A program made the position numbers and the translations under genes. From contig OZ024929.1 in assembly GCA_964017235.1 (NCBI GenBank), forward strand, positions 29,137,464 to 29,201,463: a DNA stretch of 64,000 bases, read 5' to 3'. The stretch is from Sabellastarte sp. h YS-2021. Its lineage: Eukaryota; Annelida; Polychaeta; Sabellida; Sabellidae. The notes beneath the pieces are model-generated. The model was not told the DNA's origin and made no database searches. It worked only from the letters and a program-made list of their open reading frames with translations. The stretch's first letter is position 1, and each line of letters starts with the position of its first letter. Below are positions 1 through 10,617 of this stretch, piece by piece.

Positions 1-124
1 TTACAAGTGACCTAATTTTTAACCTACTTTTCCAGTGAAAATTATTATTTTGAAGCTAGAGCGAAAATGTACTTATTGCTTTTTCTTCAAAATTACTGAA
101 AATGATAAGTCTTAAATGGTCAAA

Positions 125-236
125 ACATTGCAACAAAGATGAAACAGACTGAGCGCTCTGTCACTAAGCTATGATGTCTTGTATTCACATCACTGGGAAT
201 CAAACCCAGACCTCTCAGTCTGACGGACCCCTCAAA
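125..236 (-). repeat. tRNA-like SINE remnant (weak)
   Basis: On the - strand there is a box-B-like motif (GGGTTTGATTCCCAG, about 199-213) inside a stretch reading like the anticodon/T arm of a tRNA. The upstream box A is degenerate and no target-site duplication is visible. It is probably an old tRNA-derived SINE. The rest of 1-389 shows nothing that can be called. Confidence 0.3.
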
Positions 237-389
237 TGTCAGCTTGATAATTTCAAAATTTATTTGTGGTATGGTTTTGTGCAATTGTCATTCAGTAGAA
301 GAAAATTTTACTTACCTAGATGACCCTACTTCAGGCAAGTCAGCCATGAGATAGGGCTACTTGTAGATATTAAAAACACATACAACCAG

Positions 390-1520
390 AAAAAGGTTTA
401 TATAACTAAATCTACCTCCATGCATTGTTATTTTTTATGACAACAGGTCAGGGTGGACAGCAGTCTCTAAGACCATTATATAACTAAACCTACCTCCATG
501 CGTTGTTATTTTATAATGATAACAGGTCAGGGTAGATAACAGTCTCTGGTATCATTATATAACTAAATCTACTTCCATGCATTGTCATTTTATAATGACA
601 ACAAGTCAGGGTAGACGGCAGTCTCTAAAAGCATTATATAGCTAAATCTACCTCCATGTGTTGTCATTTTAGGGAGGATAGCAGTCAGTTAGACCAATAT
701 ATAACTAAATCTACTTCCATGCGTTGCCATTTTATAATGACAACAGGTCAGGGTGGACAGCGGTCTGTAAGACCATTATTTAACTAAATCTACCTCCATG
801 CATTGTTATTTTATAATGACAACAGGTCAGGGTACATAGCAGTCTGTAAGACCATTATATAACTAAATCTACTTCCATGCGTTGCCATTTTATAATGACA
901 ACAGGTCAGGGTAGATAGCAGTCTCTGGTACCATTATATAACTAAATCTACTTCCATGCATTGTCATTTTATAATAACAACAAGTCAGGGTAGACAGCAG
1001 TCTCTAAAAGCATTATATAACTAAATCTACCTCCATGTGTTGTCATTTTACAATGACAACAGGTCAGGGTGGACAACAGTCTGTGAGACCATTATACAAC
1101 TAAATCTACTTCCATGCGTTGTCATTTTATAATGACAACAGGTCAGGGTAGATAGCAGTCTGTAAGACCATTATATAACTAAATCTACTTCCATGCATTG
1201 TTATTTTATAATGACAACAAGTCAGGGAGGACAGCAGTCTGTAAGACCATTATATAAATAAATCTACCTCCATGCGTTGTTATTTTATAATGACAACAAG
1301 TCAGGGTGAACAGCAGTCTGTAAGACCATTATATAACTGAACCTACCTCCATGCATTGTTATTTTATAATGACAACAGGTCAGGGTGGATAGCAGTCTCT
1401 GGTACCATTATATAACTAAATCTACCTCCATGTGTTGTCATTTTATAATGACAACAAGTCAGGTAGACAGCAGTCTCTAAGACCATTATATAACTAAATC
1501 TGCCTCTATCTCTTGTTATT
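390..1520. repeat. Tandem satellite, about 78-bp unit, 14-15 copies
   Basis: Each unit runs through a shared start (ATTATATAACTAAATCTAC), then TCCATGC, then an inverted repeat (TTGTCATT / AATGACAA around TTAT), then CAGGTCAGGGT and AGCAGTCT. Starts recur near 472, 550, 632, 771, 849, 931, 1089, 1168, 1247 and 1326, so the period is 78-82 bp. Units differ by scattered substitutions (TTGTCATT, TTGTTATT or TTGCCATT). One unit near 660-692 has lost its hairpin arm. No coding potential is seen. Each unit can form a short hairpin, which is typical of replication-slippage or rolling-circle satellites. The stretch 1521-1952 is AT-rich with no recognisable feature. Confidence 0.9.
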
Positions 1521-2486
1521 TTATAATGTTTACATTGTTTTTGATCAAGTGACCTTGATAAATGTCAATTCATACCTGTCAAAATATTTTCCCACAGATA
1601 TAGATGGTAACTGCAAAAAATTATTTTGATAGGCCTTATATTAAGTAGGGATGGGTCGGTATCAAAAATGTGTAGATCGGTTGGCCAATAGAAAACCATT
1701 CTGATTCCGAGACTTTGCGTTTTAGTACACTCCAATCAAACAGGCCACTGACAGGAAGCGAAACGCGTGAAATCAAAACTGGAAGCTTCCTCTCAACAAA
1801 ATCACAATAAAAATCCCCAAATGTACAAGAATATCTAGTATGGTTTTTTAAGCTAACATCATTTTCCATTTCCAAAAAATTCAAGATGGCAGATGAAATT
1901 TGGAAAAGTCTAAATTTTCAGAGGTCCTACAGGAGTAGTCCTTTGTACCCTAATGGGGGTGTTCCACTGGACTGGAGCCAACCTGTCAGTAACTAAAGAT
2001 TTTTCGAGGGTTGGCAGCAATGTTTACATAGTCGGCAAGGGTCAGTAATATTTTCCAGGCTTGTCGGGGTGGGTTGGCAAAATATGAAACAAGTTTGATA
2101 TTATACAGACCCGACCCGACTCTTGTTCCAGAGCATGGCTCCGCCCACCTGGAAACCGACTTGTCCTAGTCACTTTCAGTCTTGTCTTATCACTTCCAGT
2201 CTTGTCCTTATCACTTCCAGTGTTGTCCTATCATGAAACCGGCTTGTCTTTTGTCACTTAAGTAGTGCTCATTGGCACTCCATTTCAAGCATGGTTTGAG
2301 GTAAAAATATGACCAAAAATTCTAAGAATGACCAAAAACAGAGCTAGTGATCATAATTTGATAGAAAAGGTCCACATGTATGCTGTAATATATAAAGACA
2401 CCTGAAAAAACTGTTTTTATTTGGTTAAACAATAATAAAATCCCAGCTTATTTCAATAGACCAATTTCACGGAAAAAGAGGGATCT

Positions 2487-3793
2487 GGGGCCGGTTTCAT
2501 GAAAAGTCTCAAACTGAGCCAGACTCGAGGCTGAGTCAGGGTCTCAAATCTGAGACTTTTGTCTCGGCTGAGTTTTTGGCTCAAATGGATTTCACAAAGG
2601 GTGGATCAGCTGAGACCAGTCTCAATTTATGGTCTCAACTTTTTAATCTCATGTCATATATTTTGTGGGCTTATTTTTAGTTAAAAAAGTTATATTTCAT
2701 GATTATTATCCTTTTAAATATCTTTAATACTCATAATACAAAGAAATTATATGATAATATATTATTCTAAGTGATCCATAAGATTGAGACTCAACTGAGG
2801 TTGAGTCTGGCTTTTGAGTACACACTTGAGGCCTGTCACTTGATAATAGCCTATAAAGCATGTCAATTCTATTGACTTTTGTTATTAGTAAATATTGAAT
2901 ATGTGGCTGTAATTACAAAATAAAATGAAAATAGAAGATTTCAAGATTTATCAATTTCATTTTGGAACAAATTGTATCACTTTATGTATGTGTTTTTTGG
3001 CATCAAAGCTTGGACTCAAATTTGAGACATCTCCTTCATGGCCTCAAATTTGAGCCTGTGACTGAGCCAGGGGCGGATTTCATGAAAGGTCTCAGACTTA
3101 GCCCAGTCTCAGGCTGAGCCACTGGCTCAAATCTGAGCCTTTTGGCTCAGCTAAGTCTTTGTCTCAAATGGTTTTCACAGAAGGGGTCTCAGTTGAGACC
3201 AAGCTTATCAAATAACCACAGTGGTTTTCTGTGTCATGTGACCATTTTTTGTAGTCAAAATATTCTACTGATGGCAAATGTGTTCCTTGTTTGACACATA
3301 ATATCTCTGGTTAAATACCATTTTGCAATGGGAAACCTTGTAAACATGTAAAAACACCCAAAGACTACTTCAGGGGGTTGTTTTATATACTTATACCCTA
3401 TTTTCAGCCATTTCAAATTTTGAAGTGAAGAAAGAATTATGGCGGCCATATTTGAGCCTTTGTTTACAAAACTTAAGCCCACTTTCAACCAGTCTCAACA
3501 TTTGAGCCAGTGGCTCAGCCAAAGCTGAGACTGAGACCTTTTGTGAAATCCATTAAGACTGAGCCCATGGGCTCAAGTAAAATGTTCCAATAATTTGAGA
3601 CAAAAGTCTCAAGTTTGAGCCTGAGACCGGGCTAAGACCTTTCGTGAAATCCGCCCCAGGTCTCAAGTTGAGCTTGTTTGTGAAATACATTGAGTCTGAG
3701 TTCACAGACTCAGCAAAATATTCCAAAATTTGAGACAAAGTCTCAACTTTTGAGTCTGACTTAAGGCTTAAGTCTGTTCATGAAACCGGCCCC
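2487..3793. mobile_element. Fold-back / long-TIR element, outer copy
   Basis: It starts GGGGCCGGTTTCATGAAA and ends with the inverse, TTCATGAAACCGGCCCC. Both halves are composed of many CTCAAA/TGAGAC-type inverted motifs, so the element is an imperfect palindrome over hundreds of bases. It lies inside TIR element A: flanks GGAAAAAGAGGGATCT and AGGTGTCGATCAATCAAC match one continuous, uninterrupted sequence in copy B near 39229-39260. That sequence is the empty site. No transposase is encoded. A second family copy (3070-3657) sits inside this one. Confidence 0.85.
3070..3657. mobile_element. Fold-back element, inner copy nested in its own family
   Basis: It starts GGGGCGGATTTCATGAAAGG and ends with the inverse TTTCGTGAAATCCGCCCC. 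Its length is 588 bp, close to the third copy at 25030-25586 (557 bp). The interior carries the same alternating TCTCAGAC/GAGCC motifs on both arms. It is inserted within the outer copy, whose palindromic sequence resumes on both sides. A middle segment (about 3220-3480) is shared with the third copy, including a block reading ACCACAGTGGTTTTCTGTGT. Confidence 0.85.
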
Positions 3794-4383
3794 AGGTGTC
3801 GATCAATCAACAAATCTAAACCTAGGTCAAGGCTAAATATTTGGATCCCATCACGTGACCAGAACATCCAAATTCAAATTTTTGATACTTTAAGTATTGC
3901 TTTTAGGTTTTTGTTTTAATATCATATAAGAAATAAATCAATGTATTACTGCTTCAAAATATGACCAAAAAGCCACTTAAAATAGAGAATTTTGATTAAA
4001 AATGCTACATCCTGTTCAAACAACAGTAATGGCAATATCGACTGCAAGTCTAGTCATGGTGGTTGTGTATATTTTTCCAGTTCTGTTTGTTTGTCAGTAC
4101 AGCTTGTCGAAACTTGATACAGCTTGTCTGTTAGGGGTTTTGGGCTAATCCTGGTAGTTTCCAGTCTAATCCTGTGGAAAATATCCCGACCCCAAGTCAA
4201 GTCGGCCTCTAGATCCAGACAAGCCTGGATGAATCACATCCTGTTGGGGAGGTGAAACCAACCCAGATTTTTCCGGCCATTTTTTGTGGATTTTTGTCCC
4301 CAACTTTTACAACCACCCATAGAGTCGTAGAGTTGGCAGTAAGGTCAGGTCCAGTGGAACACCCCCATAAGGAAAACATACTT

Positions 4384-5262
4384 GATAAAAAACCTCTAAA
4401 TCGAATATTTTTGAAGTTACAAGTGACTTACTCATTGGCAAAATGTCAAAGTAGCTATATTCAGTATTATAGCTACACCTCTGAAAATTTGCCATGACAC
4501 AGAATATCGAAAATAGCATCGGAGGATGTCTGTACCAAATAATGCTCAAGTAGAGAAAATAATGTTCAAGAGAGAGAATTAATTAATTAATTAAATTATT
4601 TGGGGTTTTACGTCGCTTTCAACACTGTACAGGTCATATCACGACGGGTAGTTGGAAGGGCAGAGGAAACCAGTCCATAGAGTTCGCTAGGGTTCTGTAC
4701 TGTAAACTGCCGACCAACAGCAAGCAACTACCTGCATAAGGCCTTGACGGGGATCGAACCCCGGCCTCAGAGGTGGGAGGCGAGAGTGTTACCACTCTGC
4801 CACCGTGGCCCCTCAAGAGAGAGAAAATGTACCATGATGATGTACACCTATACCCTTCAACTACTGTCCCTTCCTACGCCTTACAGTTTCTGAGACATGG
4901 CCTGTACAAGATTTTAAAGGTCACTATTGCAAGGTCAAATCAAGGTCACACCATGACATTGCCCATCTACACCCGCTAAGCAATCACACCTTCCAAGTAT
5001 CAACTTCCTATACCAGTTGTGAGATATAGCCTGAAAAAGAATTTAAGGGTCAAGGTCACTACAGCAAGGTCAAAGGTCAAATCAATGTGAAACCATGATG
5101 TTGCACACCTACACCCCCAAAATGTCCCTACCAAGTATCAAGTTCCTACACATGATGGTTCCTGAGATACAGCCCAGACTAACTTTTCCTGCCACCACCC
5201 GCCCATCTGGACACCGTGGGTGAAAGCATTACCTGACAGCCCTTAAGGGCTTTGAGGTAAAA
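4384..5262. repeat. AGGTCA-rich tandem-core element, short copy split by a SINE
   Basis: The start (AGCATCGGAGGATGTCTGTACC near 4516) and the block with TAGAGAAAATAATG match the insert in copy B from 37443. The core (4825-5160) holds two to three units of the same ~145-bp repeat seen at 37860-38940, each with CCTACACC, ACCAAGTATCAACTTCCTAC, TGAGATA and several AGGTCA hexamers. It ends near a small hairpin (CAGCCCTTAAGGGCT, about 5238-5252). It is probably a non-autonomous rolling-circle-like repeat with a tandem core; this class is inferred. Confidence 0.65.
4578..4812 (-). mobile_element. tRNA-derived SINE, family S1, copy 1
   Basis: On the - strand the head reads GGGGCCACGGTGGCAGAGTG followed by box-B-like GGTTCGATCCC, then a body that ends GCGACGTAAAACCCCAAATA and an (AATT)n tail. 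A perfect 13-bp target-site duplication (TCAAGAGAGAGAA) flanks it at 4565-4577 and 4813-4825, proving insertion into the AGGTCA element. Other copies with duplications lie at 13807-14041 and 34961-35193. Confidence 0.92.
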
Positions 5263-5439
5263 AGTCGATGAACAACATATTTGATACAAGCAATCAATGC
5301 ATGTAAATTGGCTCTGTGTCAGCTGACTGTGTTTGGAGTTTCAAAGTAGAAGTGAAAGAAGAAAAGGACACAAAAGTTGTGCCCTGCATACAGTTTTCAG
5401 GAGTAAAGTACCAAGTTAACTGTTAAGGTGTAAAGAGCA

Positions 5440-6450
5440 GGTGGAAAACATATTTAAACAAAATACTACAAATGCAATAGTTTTCGAGTTACAATTAATT
5501 TACTCAGCACTGAGAACTGAAAGTAGTTTTTGTTCAGATATGCAATGAGCTACAGGTCTGCAATTTCACTATGTTATAGCTAACTGATACGTAGGTGAAT
5601 AACATATTGAAAGAAAATACTGTAAATGCAATAGTTTTCAAGTTACAACTGATTTACTCAACAGTGACAACCTGAAAGTAGCTTTTACTCAGCTATGCCA
5701 TGAGCTACGGGTCTACAATTTTACTATATTATATAATGTACGTAAAAGTAGCTGAATAACATATTTAAATAAAATTCTCTACGTGCAATAGCTATTTAGG
5801 AGTTACACTCGATAAATTTACTCAACAGTGAGAATCTGAGGGATACGAGCATCTCGTGACCACGGCAGCTCGTGACCAACAACTTGTACCCAAGATTTTT
5901 TTTTAATATTGCTAGGAAACCCCATGGACTTCTGTCTCCTCACGTTTTCTAATTCGCATAATTTATTTTATAGTTCTAGGAAACCCCCATGGAATTCCAT
6001 GACCTCATATTTTCTAATTTGCATATTTTTATTTTAAAATATTGCAGGGAAACACCACAAACTTCTATCTCCTCACGTTTTCTAATTTGCATATTTTGTT
6101 TCATAATATTACTAGGAAACCCCCCACGGAAGTCAGAGAATTTGAAGTATTTGATCTTTAATTAAACAGACTTAAAGCAGCATTTCTATTTATTTAATAT
6201 AAAATATTGTTAGAAAACCCCACCTAATTGGGTGATCTCATATTTCTTTATTAATATTTTTTTTTGATATTTATATATATATTTTATTGTTATAAAATGT
6301 TTGTGTATGAGTTGTGGGTACGAGTTGTTGGTCACGAGATGCTGTGGTCACGAGTAGCATGTAAATCGAACCTCAGCGATGCCATGACTTACAGGTCTGC
6401 CAATTTACTATGTTATAGCTGACCCAAAAGTAGAGGAATAACATACACAA
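5440..6450. repeat. Satellite-like repeat (about 155-bp unit) interrupted by a MITE
   Basis: Units share AACATAT, a CAATAGTTTT-type block, GAGTTACA, TTTACTCA and a block on GAGCTACGGGTCTG. Starts lie near 5446, 5596, 5755 and again at 6437, after the MITE at 5838-6368. The same family of motifs occurs at 17700-17880 and in the large array at 56760-58760. No gene is seen. Confidence 0.7.
5838..6368. mobile_element. MITE with about 50-bp terminal inverted repeats
   Basis: The left end contains ATCTCGTGACCAC and CTCGTGACCAACAACTTGTA. The right end contains their complements, TACGAGTTGTTGGTCACGAG and TGTGGTCACGAGTAG. The motif CTCGTGACCA occurs twice within each arm. The interior (5905-6230) holds about four ~75-bp units with AGGAAACCCC and TTTTCTAATTTGCATATT. 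It is inserted into the satellite above: the interrupted unit resumes at CTCAGCGATGCCATGA. No transposase is present. Confidence 0.8.
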
Positions 6451-6964
6451 AATTAGGGCACTGATTTCTTTGAGAAATTATATTATTATCGCCCTTAAAA
6501 ATGATTCTAGAAATTAAGTTTATTAATTTGACTTCATTTCAGTAAATCAATTTATTTATAACTTGTGATTGTGGCAATTTATGTTTTGATAAAAAGAAAT
6601 GCACATAACTGTACTTAAAACAAGCAAAAATAAGGTTTTTGTGTCCAGTTGTGCAAAGTTAAGGCATGGACCAGTAGCTGACTGTGGGCGAAAATAGGAC
6701 ATAATTCTGTCAAAATTGCTGCAAATAATTTACATAAAATTCATACTGTAAATAAAAGTAATGTATAAATTATTCCTCTATTTTAAGTATCTTACGTACA
6801 ATATATTTATGCATTAAATACAGTCCTTGTATAAATTAATTTTCTCAACTTCCTGGTTGCTCTGTCACAAACGTAGTTTGTTTACATTAATTTGTTTACA
6901 TGAGTAACAGTCAAGGTCATCAAAACTACTAAAACTCACAAATTTATAAGATTTCGTACTAAAT

Positions 6965-7147
6965 GCTGCGCGCGCGTTTTCGCGCATGCGCATTAGTTAT
7001 AAAAGCAGGATGTTTACATTTTTAATTTATGTATATCATGAATATTCATATATTCGCCATTGACGTGTTGTCGTTTGCACGCACCCGTTATGGGCGACTA
7101 TTATTGCCAGGAAGCGAAACTAAAACTAAAATAAACACTGAAACTGA
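6965..7147. promoter_or_regulatory. Candidate promoter: GC-rich patch with NRF1-like palindrome
   Basis: In an AT-rich setting, 6965-6995 carries CGCGCGCG and a NRF1-type palindrome GCGCATGCGC (about 6982-6992). TATAAAA follows at about 6999. Downstream at 7113-7147 lies GCGAAACTAAAACTAAAA and then CTGAAACTGA, loosely like IRF-type GAAA repeats. This could be the start region of the PARP12-like gene on the + strand, but no first exon is proven. Based on motifs alone. Confidence 0.3.
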
Positions 7148-9951
7148 TGAATTTGCAAAGTTGTGCTTATTTAAATGACATACAGTAGAGAATAAGGTAT
7201 GGTGATGATGATGGGTTGTAGTTCTGAATATGAACTGCTTACTGTACGTACAGTTGCTACCTGTGTAGTCACTATACTGTAGTATAGTGGATGATCGTAA
7301 AGTCGATCACTTAAGGGAGACTTATAAAGAGCGATATTGTTGTCACTTAATAAAATTAAATTCAACCCAAAAATATTAGTAAAGTGTATTGAAAAATACG
7401 ACTTCATAAAGCAAATAAACTAACAAACTGTTGCAAGACTTTTGAGATTTTTTTTCAACAGAAAGTTCAGACTTGGCTTTAAAAATGCACAAAAAGACTG
7501 CCATTTGTAAGATTGATCATTAAGTCGATCACCTAGTACCACCACTTTCATTGGGATCAACTAGATGAAAGATTTGTTACTAGATGATCAAATATATCTA
7601 TCGAACAAAAATTTGTATACAGATATTATATTACTTGTATTATGATAAACTGGATGGTTTATTTCTGTGATGAGGTATCATTTTAGTGTTTATTTAAGAA
7701 AATATAAAAATAAATCTGCAGGTAACGCATTGCACGAGTATTTTTGTAGAATATATCCAAGAAAAGGGTGCTTGTTCAAATGCAAATTTAAATCAAGTTT
7801 GTAATGTCCGGTAAAGCTGTCAATGCAGACCAATTGACTTGATGACCATATCGACATTACAATCATCTACTATACTAGTACCCAAGTTTGTCACTTACAG
7901 TTTACTGTGTTTAGTGGCATTCTACCAATAAACGCCCGTGTTTGCTTTGGAAAATAAATTATTATTACTATTATAGCATATTCTCTCCCCAGAATATTTT
8001 TAAAATTTGATTTATTATCGAACCTTAGACTTTGCTTGCAAGAGTGGACAAATAAAAAGTATCTACTACTGCTCAGCTACCCAAGTTTATCGCCTACCCA
8101 AATTCGTCGCCTGCATTTTTTTTTGACAATATTTAAACCTATTAGCAATTGTCTTTCTTTGTAGGGTAATACATCAGGATTATAAGCACTTGTTCTGCTT
8201 GTTTCAGTATCAATATTACTTGTCCTTTTCAGTTTTTAAGACAGGTGACGAACATGGGTAGGCAACAAACTTGGGTAGCTGAGCAGTACTGTAGATTTAA
8301 TTAGTTGAATGTCAGGTAAAACCCAACTTTGACCTTTCTGACATATTATACTTGATGATCATAATTAAAATAGATGTGCTCATTAAGTCGATCTGTTGAC
8401 CAACATCATTTGGTATCGCAAATAAATAAAATTTGCCTAAATTTGTTGTGATATCTTTCCAATTTGTCCAAACTAGTTATATTTTTATATTTTCCAATGT
8501 TACAGCTAAAATATTTCTTCGATATAGTAATAAACCATTTATTTTGTTATCACCAATATAAAATCCATCTGCAAGGATTTGTTCTGTTGGATATATAATT
8601 GAACATTTCATCACAATTCGTTCATCATATTTACCTAATGAAAGTGCAAATACTCAGTTATTGACTTAATGATCATTCATACAAATGCCTTTTATATTTT
8701 CTCATATCTAAATGTAAAATTCTGTTAAAAACAAATCTAAGAAGATTTGCCACATTTTCTTGTTTTATATACTTTATGAGATTATGTCTTTAAATATAAC
8801 TTAAGATTTAGGTGCTTATTTGAAATTTATAAAATAAAAACAGTTGTATTCTTGTTAATACTCATTTGTGCTATCAACATTGCAATAATCCAATCAATAT
8901 GCCTCATTACTATCTTATGGCTTTAGTTGGCTGCATCCTTAAGTGGGTCACCCCTTGTGTTATGGTAGTGTAATGTTATTCTGACATTTTTAAGATTTCA
9001 GAAAACAACCACAAAAATTAATGTAAAAATTGATGAAAATCCCAGTACAGTAACTTTAATGTAAGTAGAACTGCCTTAAGTAGGGTATGCCATAAGCAGC
9101 AGCAATGTCAGAGATATTTGAACAAGATATTTGAACACCAGACAAATTGTTTGCCAAGTAAGCTGTGTTAAATATTGAAAAAGAGTTAAATTGTGGGATA
9201 TAATAGTATACTACGGTTCAGAAGCGTACAATTGACACAAAATAAAGTATGAATATAACTTAAAATTGGTTTTGACAGTTTGACATCCAGACATGAAGTA
9301 AAGCACAGTGCATGAATCTCTAAGCAGCAGACAGGGCTACAAATCACTGAGACTCCACTTAGGTTATGGTCTCACTTCCCCGACACAGTTAAGTATCACT
9401 GTTAAATGTTAAGTCTCCATGACAGAAACTAATTCAAATACTGCACAAAAACAGTCTTCCTAGAGAAGAAAATACATTTCCCTACAATGCAACTTTAACT
9501 CTTTACTTCAGAGTTATCTAACTGAACTAAAATCTGCTCTTAACTTAAAACAGAATAAAATACTTTCCCAACAGAAAGAAACTTTCATACCAATAAAGTT
9601 CATTATTATACCTCAAGTGAGTTTCAGCCAATCACATTGCAGTATTTGCGGGCAATATGACATGATATTGCCCATTTCTGACAAAAAATATTACTCAGAT
9701 GCCCTCTTTGCTTTAAAATGTAAACAAACTATGTAGATAGTGTTTACTTGATACGTCATTGTCACGTCACATAATCACGTTATTCAGCATTTGAGAACAA
9801 CAAGCTGGGGGAGTTTTATTGATAGGCCCAAGGGCAATATCACTTGGCCAAGGGCTTCATAAATCACGATATTGCCCCGAAAGAAGTGTTTTATTCTGTA
9901 AATAACAGAGATTATGGTTACTTTATGATACCTTCTAAGAACAGTTTGCTA
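7148..9951. other. No gene seen; AT-rich sequence with one MITE
   Basis: No exon or conserved domain can be recognised on either strand. Besides the MITE at 8062-8294 there are short motifs around GTCGATCA (7306, 7524, 8393). A pair of inverted GGGCAATAT-type blocks lies near 9650-9870 (GGGCAATATGACATGATATTGCCC, described by its ends only) and may be another small inverted-repeat element. Confidence 0.5.
8062..8294. mobile_element. Small MITE with about 50-bp inverted repeats
   Basis: The left arm reads CTGCTCAGCTACCCAAGTTT then CGCCTACCCAAATTCGTCGC. The right arm is the near-perfect complement, GGTAGGCAACAAACTTGGGT followed by AGCTGAGCAG. About 120 bp of AT-rich spacer separates them. A related fragment (TAGTACCCAAGTTTGTCAC) occurs at 7878-7896. 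No clear target duplication is visible. Confidence 0.75.
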
Positions 9952-10179
9952 CTATATTAAGTTAATATCACCCCCACTCACCATTTCACTAAACTTATCA
10001 ACACAATGATACACCACACACTCTTCTTTCTTTGGGTTTCGTTTTTTCATTCTACTCACAAGCTCCTTTGGATTTTTATCACAATACATCATATACTTTT
10101 CTACCTGTGTTTTCAGGGCGTTCTTTTTTAAATCATGGTAACTTAATTCAGTGTTATATGAAGGTATACCTTTTGTCAT
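9952..10179 (-). other. Possible exon or element ORF, 75 codons, unrecognised
   Basis: An open - strand stretch encodes a Lys-rich peptide (KEECVVYHCVDKFSEM near its end) followed by a good donor-like GGTGAGTG at about 9980. The 5' side abuts the repeat at 10180. It is not similar to anything I recognise. It may be the tail of a transposon protein or a lone exon. Chance openness is possible. Confidence 0.2.
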
Positions 10180-10460
10180 CTCCTGTTGGCCTTTAGCCTG
10201 GGAGGGATATTATAAAATGCATCATGTGTGTGTGTGTGCGTGCGTGTGTGCGTTAGTGTGTCACGCTGATTTCTTCAAAACTACTATAGCTACAGATTTT
10301 TTTATAAATTAATTGCCCCAATGAATTTTCATGCCCTCGAAAATTTTGTTGGTTTTGTGGACTTTAGGCCTAAAGGTAAGTGAGTTATAGCAATATTTGC
10401 TACTTTGAGTAAAGGACTCCTAACTCAAAAACCATTGCTTCAAATATATTGTTCAACTAG
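10180..10460 (+). repeat. Terminal segment shared with the 55.2-59.0 kb element
   Basis: The sequence from GGCCTTTAGCCTGGGAGGG through a (GT)n/(GC) run, TTCAAAACTACTATAGCTAC, GAATTTTCATGCCCT and TTTAGGCCTAAAGGTAAGTG corresponds to the inverse of 58800-59004. It is therefore a copy of the right end of that tandem-core element. No tandem units follow, so the copy is truncated. Confidence 0.75.
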
Positions 10461-10617
10461 TTTGTCCCAAAATTGCCCCAGACTATCTTAGGGGAAAGTG
10501 CATTCCTGGGATTACTTTCTGCCAAGCTTCAAACACTTGCAAGCCTGATGTAAAGCAGTGTAGATGGATGGATCGAGTCGGATTGAGCTTCAGTTCAAGT
10601 ACATAAGGGTAGTCAAA

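Larger units (their letters stand above)
1953..4367. mobile_element. TIR DNA transposon, family 1 copy A (non-autonomous, with nested insert)
   Basis: The ends are perfect 19-bp inverted repeats: ATGGGGGTGTTCCACTGGA at 1953-1971 and its complement at 4349-4367. The inner flanks match copy B (37055-40003) over several hundred bases at both ends, including the stretches rich in CTTGTC/CCAGTC and the right-end block with GGGGAGGTGAAACC. No transposase is seen, so it is non-autonomous. A TA target duplication is possible (TA before the left end, AA after the right). The element is interrupted at 2487-3793 by a fold-back element. Without that insert it is about 1.1 kb. Confidence 0.8.

Noticed and set aside
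390-1520. CRISPR-like array
   Set aside because: Units are contiguous 78-bp tandem copies without unique spacers, and the genome is eukaryotic.
4750-4812. tRNA gene
   Set aside because: The tRNA-like sequence is the head of a SINE with body, tail and a 13-bp target duplication; the same holds at 13807 and 35193.
7171-7407. 78-codon - strand open frame
   Set aside because: Low-complexity composition, no domain, no neighbouring exon or splice context.
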